From Alphaproteobacteria bacterium UBA3773 (lineage in GTDB: Bacteria > Pseudomonadota > Alphaproteobacteria > RF32 > CAG-239), in assembly GCA_002372275.1 (NCBI GenBank), contig DFFP01000016.1, positions 1 through 40,318 on the forward strand: a stretch of DNA of 40,318 bases, given 5' to 3'. Both the position numbers and the translations under genes were made by a program. Below the pieces are notes generated by a model, which saw only the letters and a list, made by a program, of their open reading frames with translations, did not search any database and had not been told where the DNA came from. Position 1 is the stretch's first letter. Every line of letters begins with the position of its first letter. Positions 1 through 7,612 of the stretch are shown piece after piece.

Positions 1-63
1 GCTGAAGCTGAAGAAATCAAAGCTAAACTTGAAGCCGCCGGTGCTAAAGTTGAATTAAAGTAA
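1..63 (+). CDS. rplL: 50S ribosomal protein L7/L12, C-terminal end only
   Basis: The first 20 codons of the window read in frame to a TAA and give the alternating Ala/Glu/Lys tail EEIKAKLEAAGAKVELK, which is the conserved C-terminal helix and strand of ribosomal protein L7/L12. This domain recruits elongation factors to the ribosomal stalk. The 5' part lies outside the window. A strong intrinsic terminator follows 27 bp after the stop, so this is the end of the rplJ-rplL transcript; no rpoB follows in the same transcription unit within the window, although rpoB usually lies downstream of rplL in proteobacteria. Confidence 0.93.
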   Translation, partial: AEAEEIKAKLEAAGAKVELK

Positions 64-90
64 TTCTTTAATTAAAAGCTTTTACAAAAA

Positions 91-118
91 ACTCCCGATT
101 TTATTCGGGAGTTTTTTG
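91..118 (+). terminator. Intrinsic terminator after rplL
   Basis: An 8-bp perfect stem ACTCCCGA/TCGGGAGT (91-98 with 105-112) and a 6-nt loop are followed directly by a T run. Confidence 0.92.
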
Positions 119-238
119 TTTGACATTTAAAATAAAATAAAAAAAAGTATTGACAAAAAATAAATGACACGCTATATTGAGCTTACTTTTGAATTAGTAT
201 GCTCAGTAATTTATAAATCATATAGAAATTAATTGTTT

Positions 239-778
239 ATGTTAAACGCAAATGAAGTCGTTTCATCAGGCAAAAATACTGCTTGGAAACGTGCATGGAT
301 TCCTCTTATCGGATGGATCTTGGCAGGCGGCTTTGTGAACAATTTACTTCTTCATCCTTTTTTTAAAATCACTTTGGTTGACTATTGGGGTTTGATCAGT
401 ACGCTCGCTGTGATGATCGCTTTTTCCGCCGGACGTGATTATTTGCTCAAGAAAGCCTCGAGTAAACACCTGAAAAACACAACAAACAAAGGATGGAAAA
501 GAAATTGGATCCCCGTGATCGGGTATGTTTTAGCTGCCGGTTTTGCAATCAATTGCCTTGTTGCGCCCTATGTTGATTTGGTGACGAACACATGGCCGGA
601 ATTGGTTGCAACACTTGGAACGCTTCTTGGTGTCAGTGGTATTCGCGACGTTGCGATTACGCCGAAACTTTCGGAACTATCGCAACTGTTGAAGGAAGAG
701 GGCGATGACAATCAAGGAGACGTTCCAGCCATTTCCTCTGAAGAAAAAATTGATCAGGGGGCTGAAAAACCCTCATGA
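239..778 (+). CDS. Holin-like membrane protein with a duplicated 3TM domain
   Basis: The protein (179 aa from ATG 239; a TTG at 233 is an alternative start) consists of two head-to-tail copies of a 53-residue unit, about residues 15-67 and 85-137. Both copies fit W-K-R-x-W-I-P-x-I-G-x-x-L-A-x-G-F-x-x-N-x-L-x-x-P ... W-x-x-L ... R-D. Each unit has two hydrophobic stretches and resembles the 3TM holin family (GTA_holin_3TM) of phages and gene transfer agents, whose members usually have one copy. The tail after residue 140 is acidic and soluble. It stands alone between two terminators with no endolysin or phage genes beside it, so a lysis role is uncertain; a domesticated membrane protein is equally possible. 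The family link is by pattern only. Confidence 0.75.
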   Translation: MLNANEVVSSGKNTAWKRAWIPLIGWILAGGFVNNLLLHPFFKITLVDYWGLISTLAVMIAFSAGRDYLLKKASSKHLKNTTNKGWKRNWIPVIGYVLAAGFAINCLVAPYVDLVTNTWPELVATLGTLLGVSGIRDVAITPKLSELSQLLKEEGDDNQGDVPAISSEEKIDQGAEKPS

Positions 779-789
779 AACTTTAAAAA

Positions 790-823
790 ATGCGGCAAAC
801 GAAAGGTTTGCCGTATTTTTTTT
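790..823 (+). terminator. Intrinsic terminator after the holin-like gene
   Basis: An 8-bp stem CGGCAAAC/GTTTGCCG (793-800 with 806-813), extended by weaker pairs, is followed by an 8-T tail. It begins 12 bp after the stop codon. Confidence 0.9.
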
Positions 824-867
824 GTAAGCATACTGAAAATTTATAGTTTATTTTTTGCCATTAATCA

Positions 868-899
868 TTGTTTTATCATAAAAGGTTATGCTATATAAT
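868..899 (+). promoter_or_regulatory. Putative promoter of the murA operon
   Basis: A perfect TATAAT at 894-899 lies 36 bp before the start of the small gene preceding murA, with a weak TTGTTT at 868-873 (20-bp spacer, longer than ideal). A start codon at 888 would lie inside this promoter, which supports the downstream ATG at 936. Confidence 0.5.
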
Positions 900-935
900 A
901 TCGTGTATCGTTCAGTGTTTAAGAAAGAAAACGTG

Positions 936-1097
936 ATGGAAAAAAAGGTGATTAAAAAACGTTCGGATTTTCGTTTTGAAAGAGAAGCAAAAGCACTCCA
1001 AAAAAATTTGATCAAGCGTAAAAAACAACAAGAAGAATTCAAAAAATTAAAAGAAACCCAAAACGCACAAAAGGAACAAGAACATGGACAAGATTAA
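936..1097 (+). CDS. Small highly charged protein upstream of murA
   Basis: This is a 53-aa protein, very rich in Lys, Glu and Gln, predicted to be a single long helix or coiled coil (KALQKNLIKRKKQQEEFKKL). The ATG at 936 was chosen because the upstream in-frame ATG (888) falls within a likely -10 box. Its last 14 bases overlap the first codons of murA in another frame, so the two genes are probably translationally coupled and share a promoter. I do not recognise a family. The charge pattern would suit a small RNA- or ribosome-associated protein, but nothing specific shows this. Confidence 0.6.
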   Translation: MEKKVIKKRSDFRFEREAKALQKNLIKRKKQQEEFKKLKETQNAQKEQEHGQD

Positions 1098-2376
1098 AAT
1101 CAGAGGCGGCAAACAACTAAATGGAAAAATTTATATCGGTGGGGCTAAAAATGCAGCACTTCCTCTGATTACGGCGACACTTTTAACCGAGGATGAAGTA
1201 ATACTTTCAAATGTGCCGGCTCTTTCGGATGTGACGTTTTTAAATAAGCTTTTAATAGAACTCGGTACGCAAATTGAAGAAACAATCGTTCAAGACGGCG
1301 AATACACCTCAAAAACATACACATATCAAACAAAAAATTTTAAGAGTTTGACGGCGCCTTATGATTTTGTGCGTAAAATGCGTGCGTCATATTATGTTTT
1401 AGGACCGATGCTGGCAAGAGCTCATCATGCCGAGCTTTCGCTTCCTGGCGGATGTGCCATCGGTGCCAGACCGATGGATATTCACCTTAATTCGCTTGAA
1501 ATGATGGGCGCGCAAATCGAGATTAAAAACGGATATGTAATTGCAGACGCTCCCGAAGGCTTAAAAGGGGCACATATCATTTTTCCGAAAGCCTCGGTCG
1601 GTGCGACGTGTAACATTTTGATGGCAGCCACGCTTGCAGAAGGCGAAACGGTCATCGAAAACGCAGCAAAAGAGCCTGAAATCGGTGATTTAATTGATTT
1701 GTTAAATGATATGGGCGCTCAAATTGAGGGGCGTGATCGCTCTGTTTTAACGGTTCACGGCGTTCAAAAATTGCATGGCGCAACTCATAGCGTTTTATCT
1801 GATCGAATTGAGGCCGGTTCATATGCCGTTGCTGCCGCTATCACCAAAGGATGTATCGAACTTGTGCATGCCAAGGAAGAACATTTGGAAGTGCCTTTAT
1901 ATATCTTAAAAAAAATGGGCGTTCAAATCACCCCAACCGAAAACAGTGTGATTGTGGACGCTCGTCATGCTGATATGCAGGGAGTTGATATTATGACAGA
2001 CTATTACCCCGGGTTTCCGACCGATTTGCAGGCGCAATTTATGGCGCTGATGACGGTGACACCGGGGGCGTCAATGGTCAGCGAAACTATTTGGGAAAAT
2101 CGTTTTATGCATGTGCCGGAACTGATGCGAATGGGAGCCAATATCAATGTGCACGGTCATGCTTCGGCCATTGTCAGAGGCGTTAAAAAGCTCTCAGGTG
2201 CCCCTGTGATGGCAACTGATTTGCGCGCTTCATTTGCACTTGTTTTAGCCGGTCTTGTAGCTGAGGGTGAAACAGTGGTGAACCGTGTTTATCACTTAGA
2301 CAGAGGCTACGAAAGATTAGAAGAAAAGCTCCAATCCGTCGGCGCAGATATTGAGCGCGTTCATGAAGATGATTAG
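1084..2376 (+). CDS. murA: UDP-N-acetylglucosamine 1-carboxyvinyltransferase
   Basis: MurA transfers enolpyruvate from phosphoenolpyruvate to UDP-GlcNAc, the first committed step of peptidoglycan synthesis, in the cytoplasm. The 430-aa protein has normal family length and the two inside-out alpha/beta domains of EPSP-synthase-like enzymes. Visible motifs are G-G-A-K-N-A-A-L-P at residues 19-27 (Lys22 and Asn23 bind substrate), V-R-K-M-R-A-S near residue 96, and L-P-G-G-C-A-I-G-A-R-P with the catalytic, fosfomycin-target Cys at residue 124. The ATG at 1084 overlaps the end of the preceding small gene. The protein appears intact, and its presence indicates that the organism makes a wall. Confidence 0.98.
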   Translation: MDKIKIRGGKQLNGKIYIGGAKNAALPLITATLLTEDEVILSNVPALSDVTFLNKLLIELGTQIEETIVQDGEYTSKTYTYQTKNFKSLTAPYDFVRKMRASYYVLGPMLARAHHAELSLPGGCAIGARPMDIHLNSLEMMGAQIEIKNGYVIADAPEGLKGAHIIFPKASVGATCNILMAATLAEGETVIENAAKEPEIGDLIDLLNDMGAQIEGRDRSVLTVHGVQKLHGATHSVLSDRIEAGSYAVAAAITKGCIELVHAKEEHLEVPLYILKKMGVQITPTENSVIVDARHADMQGVDIMTDYYPGFPTDLQAQFMALMTVTPGASMVSETIWENRFMHVPELMRMGANINVHGHASAIVRGVKKLSGAPVMATDLRASFALVLAGLVAEGETVVNRVYHLDRGYERLEEKLQSVGADIERVHEDD

Positions 2377-2507
2377 CGAAAATCACAATTTGTTACAAAA
2401 TGCAACATTTTTGTGAAATTTGTTAAAATGTTCTTGATTTTTTAATTTTTTTAAGTTCTTATGTCGTTGACATTTTATATAGTCAGAACTTTTAAAAAGG
2501 AAAAAAA

Positions 2508-3725
2508 ATGAAAAGACTTTTAACATTGACGGCACTTGGAACAATTTTAGCCGTATCGAGTGCAAACGCAGCAGGTTTCCATCTTCGTGAACAATCTTCG
2601 GCTGCTCAAGGTAATGCTTATGCGGGCGCGACGGCTGGCGCTGAAAATATTTCTTATGCATATTTTAACGCAGCAGGCATCACACGTCAAAAGGGAACCA
2701 ATTTTAACTTTGGCGGAACATATATCATTCCGAAAGCGGAAATGAAAAATGTTCAGGATTCAACAGGCACATATAATGCGGATTCACACAATATTGTACA
2801 TGCGGCGATTGCACCGAATATGGCTATCTCTCACCAATTAAACGAAAAAGCTTATATCGCTCTTGCCTTAAACGTTCCGTTCGGCATGATTACAAAATAT
2901 GATGCGGGCTGGGCAGGCAATAAACATGGTGTGACTTCTAAAATCACGGCTGTGACCGTCACCCCGATGGCCGCTTATAAAGTAACCGATAAGTTATCGA
3001 TCGGTGCCGGTTTACAAATTCAATATATTAAAGCAAAATTGACTCAAGGTTTTGCCAAAGGTCATAAAGATACATCAACCGTTGAAGGTGATGCTGTTGA
3101 CCTCGGTTGGCAAATCGGCTCGATGTATGAATTTAATGATCAAACACGTTTCGGTATGGCATATCGCAGCCATGTTCAACACAAAATCAAGGGTGATTTA
3201 ACGACACCAAATCCGGCTTATAACGGCGACATTTATGCTCACCTGACAACACCTGCCATGTTCTCGATGGGTTTTTATCACGATATCAATGAAAAATGGT
3301 CGGTGATGGCTGAATACCAACGTGTTTTCTGGAGCTCGTTCAGAGATTTGTATATTAACTATAAAAACGGAAAACCTGTCAGTGCCACAAGAGAAAAATG
3401 GCGTGATACCAACTTTTATGCCATTGGTGCCAGCTACCAAATCGACAATCAGTGGAAATGGCGTTTGGGCTTGGCCTATGATCAAGCTGCTGCTCGCTTG
3501 CAACACAGAACACCGCGTATTCCGGATTCTGACAGACTTTGGTATTCAACCGGTTTGAATTATCAATATAACGAAAAGCTCAGCTTTGATTTGGCATACA
3601 CCTATATTTATGCCCACAAAGCTCATTTAGATACAGCTCGCACAGGAAATGGCGGCCAAGATGTGACGGCTGATTATAAAAACTCCGTCCAACTTGTCGG
3701 TGTTTCTTTGAACTACAAGTTTTAA
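2508..3725 (+). CDS. FadL/OmpP1-family outer membrane transporter
   Basis: The protein is 405 aa with a Sec signal peptide of about 21 residues ending S-A-N-A|A-G-F-H. The mature N-terminus (A-G-F-H-L-R-E-Q-S-S ... G-N-A-Y-A-G) is the plug or hatch segment typical of the FadL/TodX family. The rest consists of alternating amphipathic strands and ends in an aromatic residue (L-N-Y-K-F), as in outer-membrane beta-barrels. Such proteins carry long-chain fatty acids or other hydrophobic molecules across the outer membrane. The start has a good AAGGA site about 8 nt upstream. It is followed by a bidirectional terminator. Family assignment is strong; the substrate is unknown. Confidence 0.9.
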   Translation: MKRLLTLTALGTILAVSSANAAGFHLREQSSAAQGNAYAGATAGAENISYAYFNAAGITRQKGTNFNFGGTYIIPKAEMKNVQDSTGTYNADSHNIVHAAIAPNMAISHQLNEKAYIALALNVPFGMITKYDAGWAGNKHGVTSKITAVTVTPMAAYKVTDKLSIGAGLQIQYIKAKLTQGFAKGHKDTSTVEGDAVDLGWQIGSMYEFNDQTRFGMAYRSHVQHKIKGDLTTPNPAYNGDIYAHLTTPAMFSMGFYHDINEKWSVMAEYQRVFWSSFRDLYINYKNGKPVSATREKWRDTNFYAIGASYQIDNQWKWRLGLAYDQAAARLQHRTPRIPDSDRLWYSTGLNYQYNEKLSFDLAYTYIYAHKAHLDTARTGNGGQDVTADYKNSVQLVGVSLNYKF

Positions 3726-3744
3726 CATAGTGCTTAATGCCTAT

Positions 3745-3779
3745 AAAAAAAAACCTCTCGTTTGAGAGGTTTTTTTATA
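3745..3779. terminator. Bidirectional terminator between fadL-like gene and a convergent gene
   Basis: A 9-bp stem AAACCTCTC/GAGAGGTTT (3751-3759 with 3764-3772) has an A tract on the left and a T tract on the right, so it can end transcripts from both strands. Confidence 0.9.
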
Positions 3780-4490
3780 TTATTTTTTATTGATATTTAT
3801 TTTATTCCAACCGCTTGCTTTCGTTTCTTGTTCAGGCGCCGCTTGAGCAGGGGTTACTTCAGGCGCACCATCCGGTTTTCTGTTCCATTTAGACGAAGGC
3901 TTGGGGGCATTGCTTTTGGCAACCAAAGCTTTTTGAGCTTCGGTTTGAGGCACACCGATCGGAAAGACCTGATCCAGAAGTGTCGGAGATACAAAATCTA
4001 TTTTGCTTTGTTCAAATAAATCAGCCACACCGCCGATTTGTTCGGCGCTCGGTTCGGCATTAAACGATTTTATGCCGCCACCGTAAAAAAATGTGAGCGA
4101 GGGGCAGGGGCTCGAAAAGAGCATATCTGTCGAATCAATCCCTCTTAAAAAACGAATCAAAATTCTCGGCACAATCGTGCAATCGGCCGATTTTTCAGAT
4201 AGGCTGTTTTTGTTTTGCAAAAAGGCAGAGATTAGAATATCGACTTGTTGCTGATTTAAAATGCCGCAAAATCCGGTCACAGCCATTTGATCTATCGTGT
4301 AACCCTGATAATTATCATAAGGCATTTCAACCGTATAGCAATAGACTCGTTCAGCTTCGGTAATGTTGCGCGTGACAACATCAGGCAGATTTTCTCGAAC
4401 AAAAGCCCCAACCGTCGGCTTTTCTTGAGCTGAAGCATTAAATGATAAAGCGGAAACAACGGCAATGAACGCAAAAGCAAAAAATCTCAT
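3780..4490 (-). CDS. Secreted protein of unknown function
   Basis: Translation most likely starts at the ATG ending at 4490, because AAGGAG lies 10 nt upstream; an in-frame ATG at 4514 overlaps that ribosome site. The 236-aa product has a signal peptide (M-R-F-F-A-F-A-F ... N-A-S-A-Q). The mature part has five Cys residues in its first half, where pairs could form disulfides, and a C-terminal Pro/Lys-rich tail with two K-W-N / G-W-N segments. I do not recognise the family. It is convergent with the FadL-like gene and reads in the same direction as the next secreted gene, but a gap of about 75 bp and separate ribosome sites do not prove an operon. Confidence 0.78.
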   Translation of the reverse strand: MRFFAFAFIAVVSALSFNASAQEKPTVGAFVRENLPDVVTRNITEAERVYCYTVEMPYDNYQGYTIDQMAVTGFCGILNQQQVDILISAFLQNKNSLSEKSADCTIVPRILIRFLRGIDSTDMLFSSPCPSLTFFYGGGIKSFNAEPSAEQIGGVADLFEQSKIDFVSPTLLDQVFPIGVPQTEAQKALVAKSNAPKPSSKWNRKPDGAPEVTPAQAAPEQETKASGWNKININKK

Positions 4491-4565
4491 ATCAACAAAC
4501 TCCTTTTTCTTCAAACATTTGCTTTATTAAAAACGATTATATCACTTTGTTTTGAAAAGAAAAGC

Positions 4566-5183
4566 TTAATCTGTGCCTAACAAATCTGCCGTGTTAAACA
4601 AAATGTTGCCGGCATCTAAGCCCGTGGCATCTTCCATCATCTTGATCATGCCGACAAAAACGCGACTGAGCGGATCATCGGCAGAATTAACATCGCTGAT
4701 ACTTTCTTTGAGCTCGGCTTTATATTTAGCCGGCATATTTTGTACTTTTTCATCGTAGCTTTTGGGGATTTTGTAGCCGAGTTTTCTTAAATGGTTGAGC
4801 ATCACAACCATATTGTGACGATTAACTTCAGGGGCTAAATGTTCCGGATCGCCGTTTCCTTCGCCAAAGGTTGTGCCTTCACCGACATAGTTGAGCTTTC
4901 CTTGCTGACCACTACCACGCCAAGTACGAATCCCGCTTGTGTCACGCGATCTGGCCCACGGATCAACGGGCAAAATTTCACCGCCGCCGGCATTATTTTG
5001 ATAAACGGGCGCATGCGTAATATCAGCTCCATTTGTATGTTGCCCGACATTATCGCCGAAATAACCGCTGTTCGGTTTTGGGGGTTGTGGTGTCCACGGA
5101 TTTGCCGGCAGCTGTGCCAAAGCCGCATTTGATGCTATAGATAACAGAGCCGCCACACAAAATATTTGAAGAAAGTTTTTCAT
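4566..5183 (-). CDS. Secreted Pro/Gly/Asn-rich protein of unknown function
   Basis: The protein is 205 aa with a clear signal peptide (M-K-N-F-L-Q-I-F ... A-L-A-Q). The mature N-terminal half is low-complexity and rich in Pro, Gly and Asn; the C-terminal half (about residues 120-200) is helical with the segment H-N-M-V-V-M-L-N-H-L-R-K-L-G-Y. An AAGGGGA ribosome site precedes the start. No Cys is present in the mature part. I know of no family; the layout (disordered stalk plus helical domain) suggests a periplasmic or cell-surface protein. Confidence 0.75.
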   Translation of the reverse strand: MKNFLQIFCVAALLSIASNAALAQLPANPWTPQPPKPNSGYFGDNVGQHTNGADITHAPVYQNNAGGGEILPVDPWARSRDTSGIRTWRGSGQQGKLNYVGEGTTFGEGNGDPEHLAPEVNRHNMVVMLNHLRKLGYKIPKSYDEKVQNMPAKYKAELKESISDVNSADDPLSRVFVGMIKMMEDATGLDAGNILFNTADLLGTD

Positions 5184-5261
5184 ATCAATTCCCCTTGAGA
5201 ATATATATTTTATTCTAACATATTTTTTTTTAGAAAACCAGTTACAAAATTATGTCATTTT

Positions 5262-5939
5262 TTATTTTGTTTTTTTAGGGCTCAATTTTTTCTCAAGGTC
5301 ATCAATTTTTGCTTCAAGCATTTTTATTTTTTCATCCAAAGGATCTGTCATATTTTGATCAATGCCGTAAGCACAAAAGCGCTTATTGTTTTTAGATTCT
5401 CGTGCAATTTTATGGGCAGCAACACCAATCACGGTTTCGCCTTTTAAAACGTCTTTGACCACAATGGCGTTTGAGCCGATTTTCGCATTGTCTGCAATTT
5501 TAATCGGGCCTAAAATCTGTGCGCCTGAGCCGATAACCACATTGTTCCCGATTGTCGGATGACGTTTTCCGGTTTTTTTGCTTTTTTCATCAAAAAGGTT
5601 CGTTCCGCCGAGCGTTACATTGTGATACATGGTCACATTATCGCCGATTTCAGCTGTCTCGCCAATCACAACACCCATACCGTGATCAATAAAAAATCCT
5701 TGACCGATGGTAGCTCCCGGATGAATCTCAACACCTGTTAAAAAGCGCGCGGTTTGCGATAAAAAGCGGGCTAAATTATGCCACCCTTTTTGCCATAAAA
5801 AGTGATTGATGCGATAACAGCAAATAGCGTGAAATCCTGATGAAAAGAGCGCGGCCTGAAAACGTGAGGCTGTTGCCGGATCGCGACTGATCACGGCATC
5901 TAAATCATTTAAAATTAAAGACTTGTTTTTTTTAATCAT
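5262..5939 (-). CDS. cysE: Serine O-acetyltransferase
   Basis: CysE makes O-acetylserine from serine and acetyl-CoA, the precursor for cysteine synthesis. The 225-aa protein is the short (EpsC/Bacillus-like) form. It has a helical N-terminus with D-P-A-T, then a left-handed beta-helix of hexapeptide repeats: I-H-P-G-A-T-I-G, the catalytic segment F-I-D-H-G-M-G-V-V-I-G-E-T-A, Y-H-N-V-T-L-G-G-T and K-R-H-P-T-I-G-N-N-V-V-I-G. A C-terminal extension (M-L-E-A-K-I-D-D-L-E-K-K-L) is predicted to be a coiled coil, which is not part of the core enzyme and may aid trimer pairing. No cysK is adjacent. Confidence 0.95.
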   Translation of the reverse strand: MIKKNKSLILNDLDAVISRDPATASRFQAALFSSGFHAICCYRINHFLWQKGWHNLARFLSQTARFLTGVEIHPGATIGQGFFIDHGMGVVIGETAEIGDNVTMYHNVTLGGTNLFDEKSKKTGKRHPTIGNNVVIGSGAQILGPIKIADNAKIGSNAIVVKDVLKGETVIGVAAHKIARESKNNKRFCAYGIDQNMTDPLDEKIKMLEAKIDDLEKKLSPKKTK

Positions 5940-6003
5940 TTTGTGTTATATTCCTTTCCATTGTAATATAAAATAAAATTTTTTGATGTAAAGAGGTTTA
6001 TAA

Positions 6004-6735
6004 ATGACAGAAGTGTTATTTAACGGCCCGATGGGCAGATTAGAGGGAAGATACCATAAATCCGAACGCGAAAATGCACCTGTGGCGCTGATTTTGCATC
6101 CGCACCCGCAATATGGCGGCACCATGAGCAATAAGGTGGTATATACTCTTTTTACGTGTTTTAAGGATTTAGGTTTTTCTGTGCTTCGCTTTAATTTCAG
6201 AGGGGTAGGGCGCTCAGTCGGACAGTTTGAAGACGGTCCCGGCGAGCTTGCGGATGCCACAGCAGCGCTTGACTGGTTGCAACATGAAAATATTAATGCC
6301 AAAAAATGTTGGATTGCCGGTTATTCGTTTGGCGCGTGGATTGGCATGCAGCTTTTAATGCGTCGCCCGGATATCAATAATTTTATTGCCGTTTCTCCGC
6401 CGGCCAATGAAAAAGATTTCAGCTTTTTGGCACCTTGCCCGACATCAGGGCTCATCATTCAGGGCGGAAAAGATGAAATTGCAGATCCTCAAATGGTGAC
6501 AGATCTTGCAAGACGCCTCAATATGCAACGTCATGCTGATGTGGACTACGCCTTAATTGAAGAAGCCGACCATATGTATAACGGCTATTTGGTTGACCTT
6601 TATAAAGTGACGGGCAACTACGTTTTAGACATCTTAAATCATCGCAGGGCCCCGGTTAAAAAGGTGTTCACGCCTGAAGAAGAAGCCTTGATGCTGCAAA
6701 ATGAGGCGATGATGGATGAGGATGATGACGAATAA
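6004..6735 (+). CDS. Alpha/beta hydrolase (COG2945-like)
   Basis: This is a 243-aa serine hydrolase of the alpha/beta fold. It has the oxyanion-hole segment L-H-P-H-P-Q-Y-G-G-T near residue 30, the nucleophile elbow G-Y-S-F-G-A near residue 105, an acid in G-G-K-D-E-I and the catalytic His in E-E-A-D-H-M-Y. The H-P-H-P signature and length match the small cytoplasmic hydrolases of COG2945; the natural substrate is unknown. The acidic tail (M-M-D-E-D-D-D-E) is unusual for the core fold. The start has GAGG seven bases upstream. It is a single gene, divergent from cysE. Confidence 0.9.
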   Translation: MTEVLFNGPMGRLEGRYHKSERENAPVALILHPHPQYGGTMSNKVVYTLFTCFKDLGFSVLRFNFRGVGRSVGQFEDGPGELADATAALDWLQHENINAKKCWIAGYSFGAWIGMQLLMRRPDINNFIAVSPPANEKDFSFLAPCPTSGLIIQGGKDEIADPQMVTDLARRLNMQRHADVDYALIEEADHMYNGYLVDLYKVTGNYVLDILNHRRAPVKKVFTPEEEALMLQNEAMMDEDDDE

Positions 6736-6736
6736 A

Positions 6737-6975
6737 AGGCTCGTATAAAAAGCTCGTATAATGGGCAACTAAGTACAGAGTCCCCCTCAAAAGCTAAGTC
6801 ATGTACCAACACGTACACTCCTGTCGCTTTTGAGGGGTTCTCTTATTACTTGCCTCATTCTCCGAGCTTTTAGGGCTGATTGTTATTTCATCTTTTTTTG
6901 CTTCTACTCGCGCACGCTATACGAGCTTTTTTAGGCTAATCCTCTAATTTATATATTTCCGAGCTTTTAGAAACT
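6737..6975. repeat. Nested inverted-repeat region (no gene)
   Basis: This 240-bp intergenic stretch is unusually structured. Outer 14-bp arms AAAAAGCTCGTATA (6747-6760) and TATACGAGCTTTTT (6918-6931) are perfect inverted repeats. Inside lies a 12-bp perfect stem CCCCTCAAAAGC/GCTTTTGAGGGG (6783-6794 with 6826-6837), and inside that a 5-bp stem TGTAC/GTACA. The motif CCGAGCTTTTAG recurs at about 6866 and 6958, and CTCGTATAA occurs twice at the left end. It could be a palindromic mobile repeat, a structured RNA gene or a decayed insertion. No coding sequence is visible. Confidence 0.7.
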
Positions 6976-6995
6976 TTATATTTTCATGCAAAATG

Positions 6996-7601
6996 TCAAA
7001 AGAAAATATCTTTTTCAGCTTCAATGGTTGTTGCGGGGCCGTGGCCGGGATAAACCTTTGTTTGAGGCGGCAGCTCTAAAATTTGTTTAAGGCTTTGAAA
7101 GAGCTCTGTCTCATTTCCGCCTTCTAAATCTGTTCGACCAACACCTCCTGCAAAGAGCGTATCTCCTGAAAACAAAGCCTGATTTTTTTTATCATAAAAA
7201 CAAACGGAATCTACGGTATGTCCGGGCGTTGCCAAGACCTCTAACGTAGACCTTCCACCAGATAAAGAAATTTTTTCACCATTTTTAAAAAAGCTCATTT
7301 GCGCAAGCGTATTTTGATCGGTAAAATGATAAGGGTTTGAAAGATAAAGTTTTGCTCGGTCAAGCCCGAAAAACGGAATTTTGCATTTTTGTGCAATTTC
7401 AAGCACCGCTCTTAAGTGATCTAAATGCGAATGGGTGAGCAAAATTTTTTCAATCACCCAATCATTTTGATTTATAACATGAAGTATTTCATCAGCCCCG
7501 CCGCCCGGATCAATTAAAAAGCCGTGTTTTGTTTTTTCATCAACATAAAAATAAATATTGGAACATAAAAAATCGGTAAAATTCAAAACTTTGATAATCA
7601 T
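6996..7601 (-). CDS. Metallo-beta-lactamase-fold hydrolase (glyoxalase II-like)
   Basis: The 201-aa protein has the binuclear-metal motifs of the MBL superfamily: T-H-S-H-L-D-H (HxHxDH), a His in T-P-G-H-T, the bridging Asp in F-S-G-D-T-L-F and the last His in P-G-H-G-P. The order and length match the short glyoxalase II-like (YcbL-type) thioester hydrolases rather than beta-lactamases. AGGA lies 9 nt before the ATG. Only 11 bp separate it from the upstream CDF transporter, so the two are probably co-transcribed. Its substrate, possibly S-lactoylglutathione or another thioester, cannot be read from the sequence. Confidence 0.9.
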   Translation of the reverse strand: MIIKVLNFTDFLCSNIYFYVDEKTKHGFLIDPGGGADEILHVINQNDWVIEKILLTHSHLDHLRAVLEIAQKCKIPFFGLDRAKLYLSNPYHFTDQNTLAQMSFFKNGEKISLSGGRSTLEVLATPGHTVDSVCFYDKKNQALFSGDTLFAGGVGRTDLEGGNETELFQSLKQILELPPQTKVYPGHGPATTIEAEKDIFF

Positions 7602-7612
7602 TTGAAATTTTC

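Noticed and set aside
2467..2495. TTGACA in front of the FadL-like gene as a promoter
   Set aside because: The -10 position 17 bp later is poor (TTTTAA) and transcription would begin inside or past the ribosome site, so it was not annotated.
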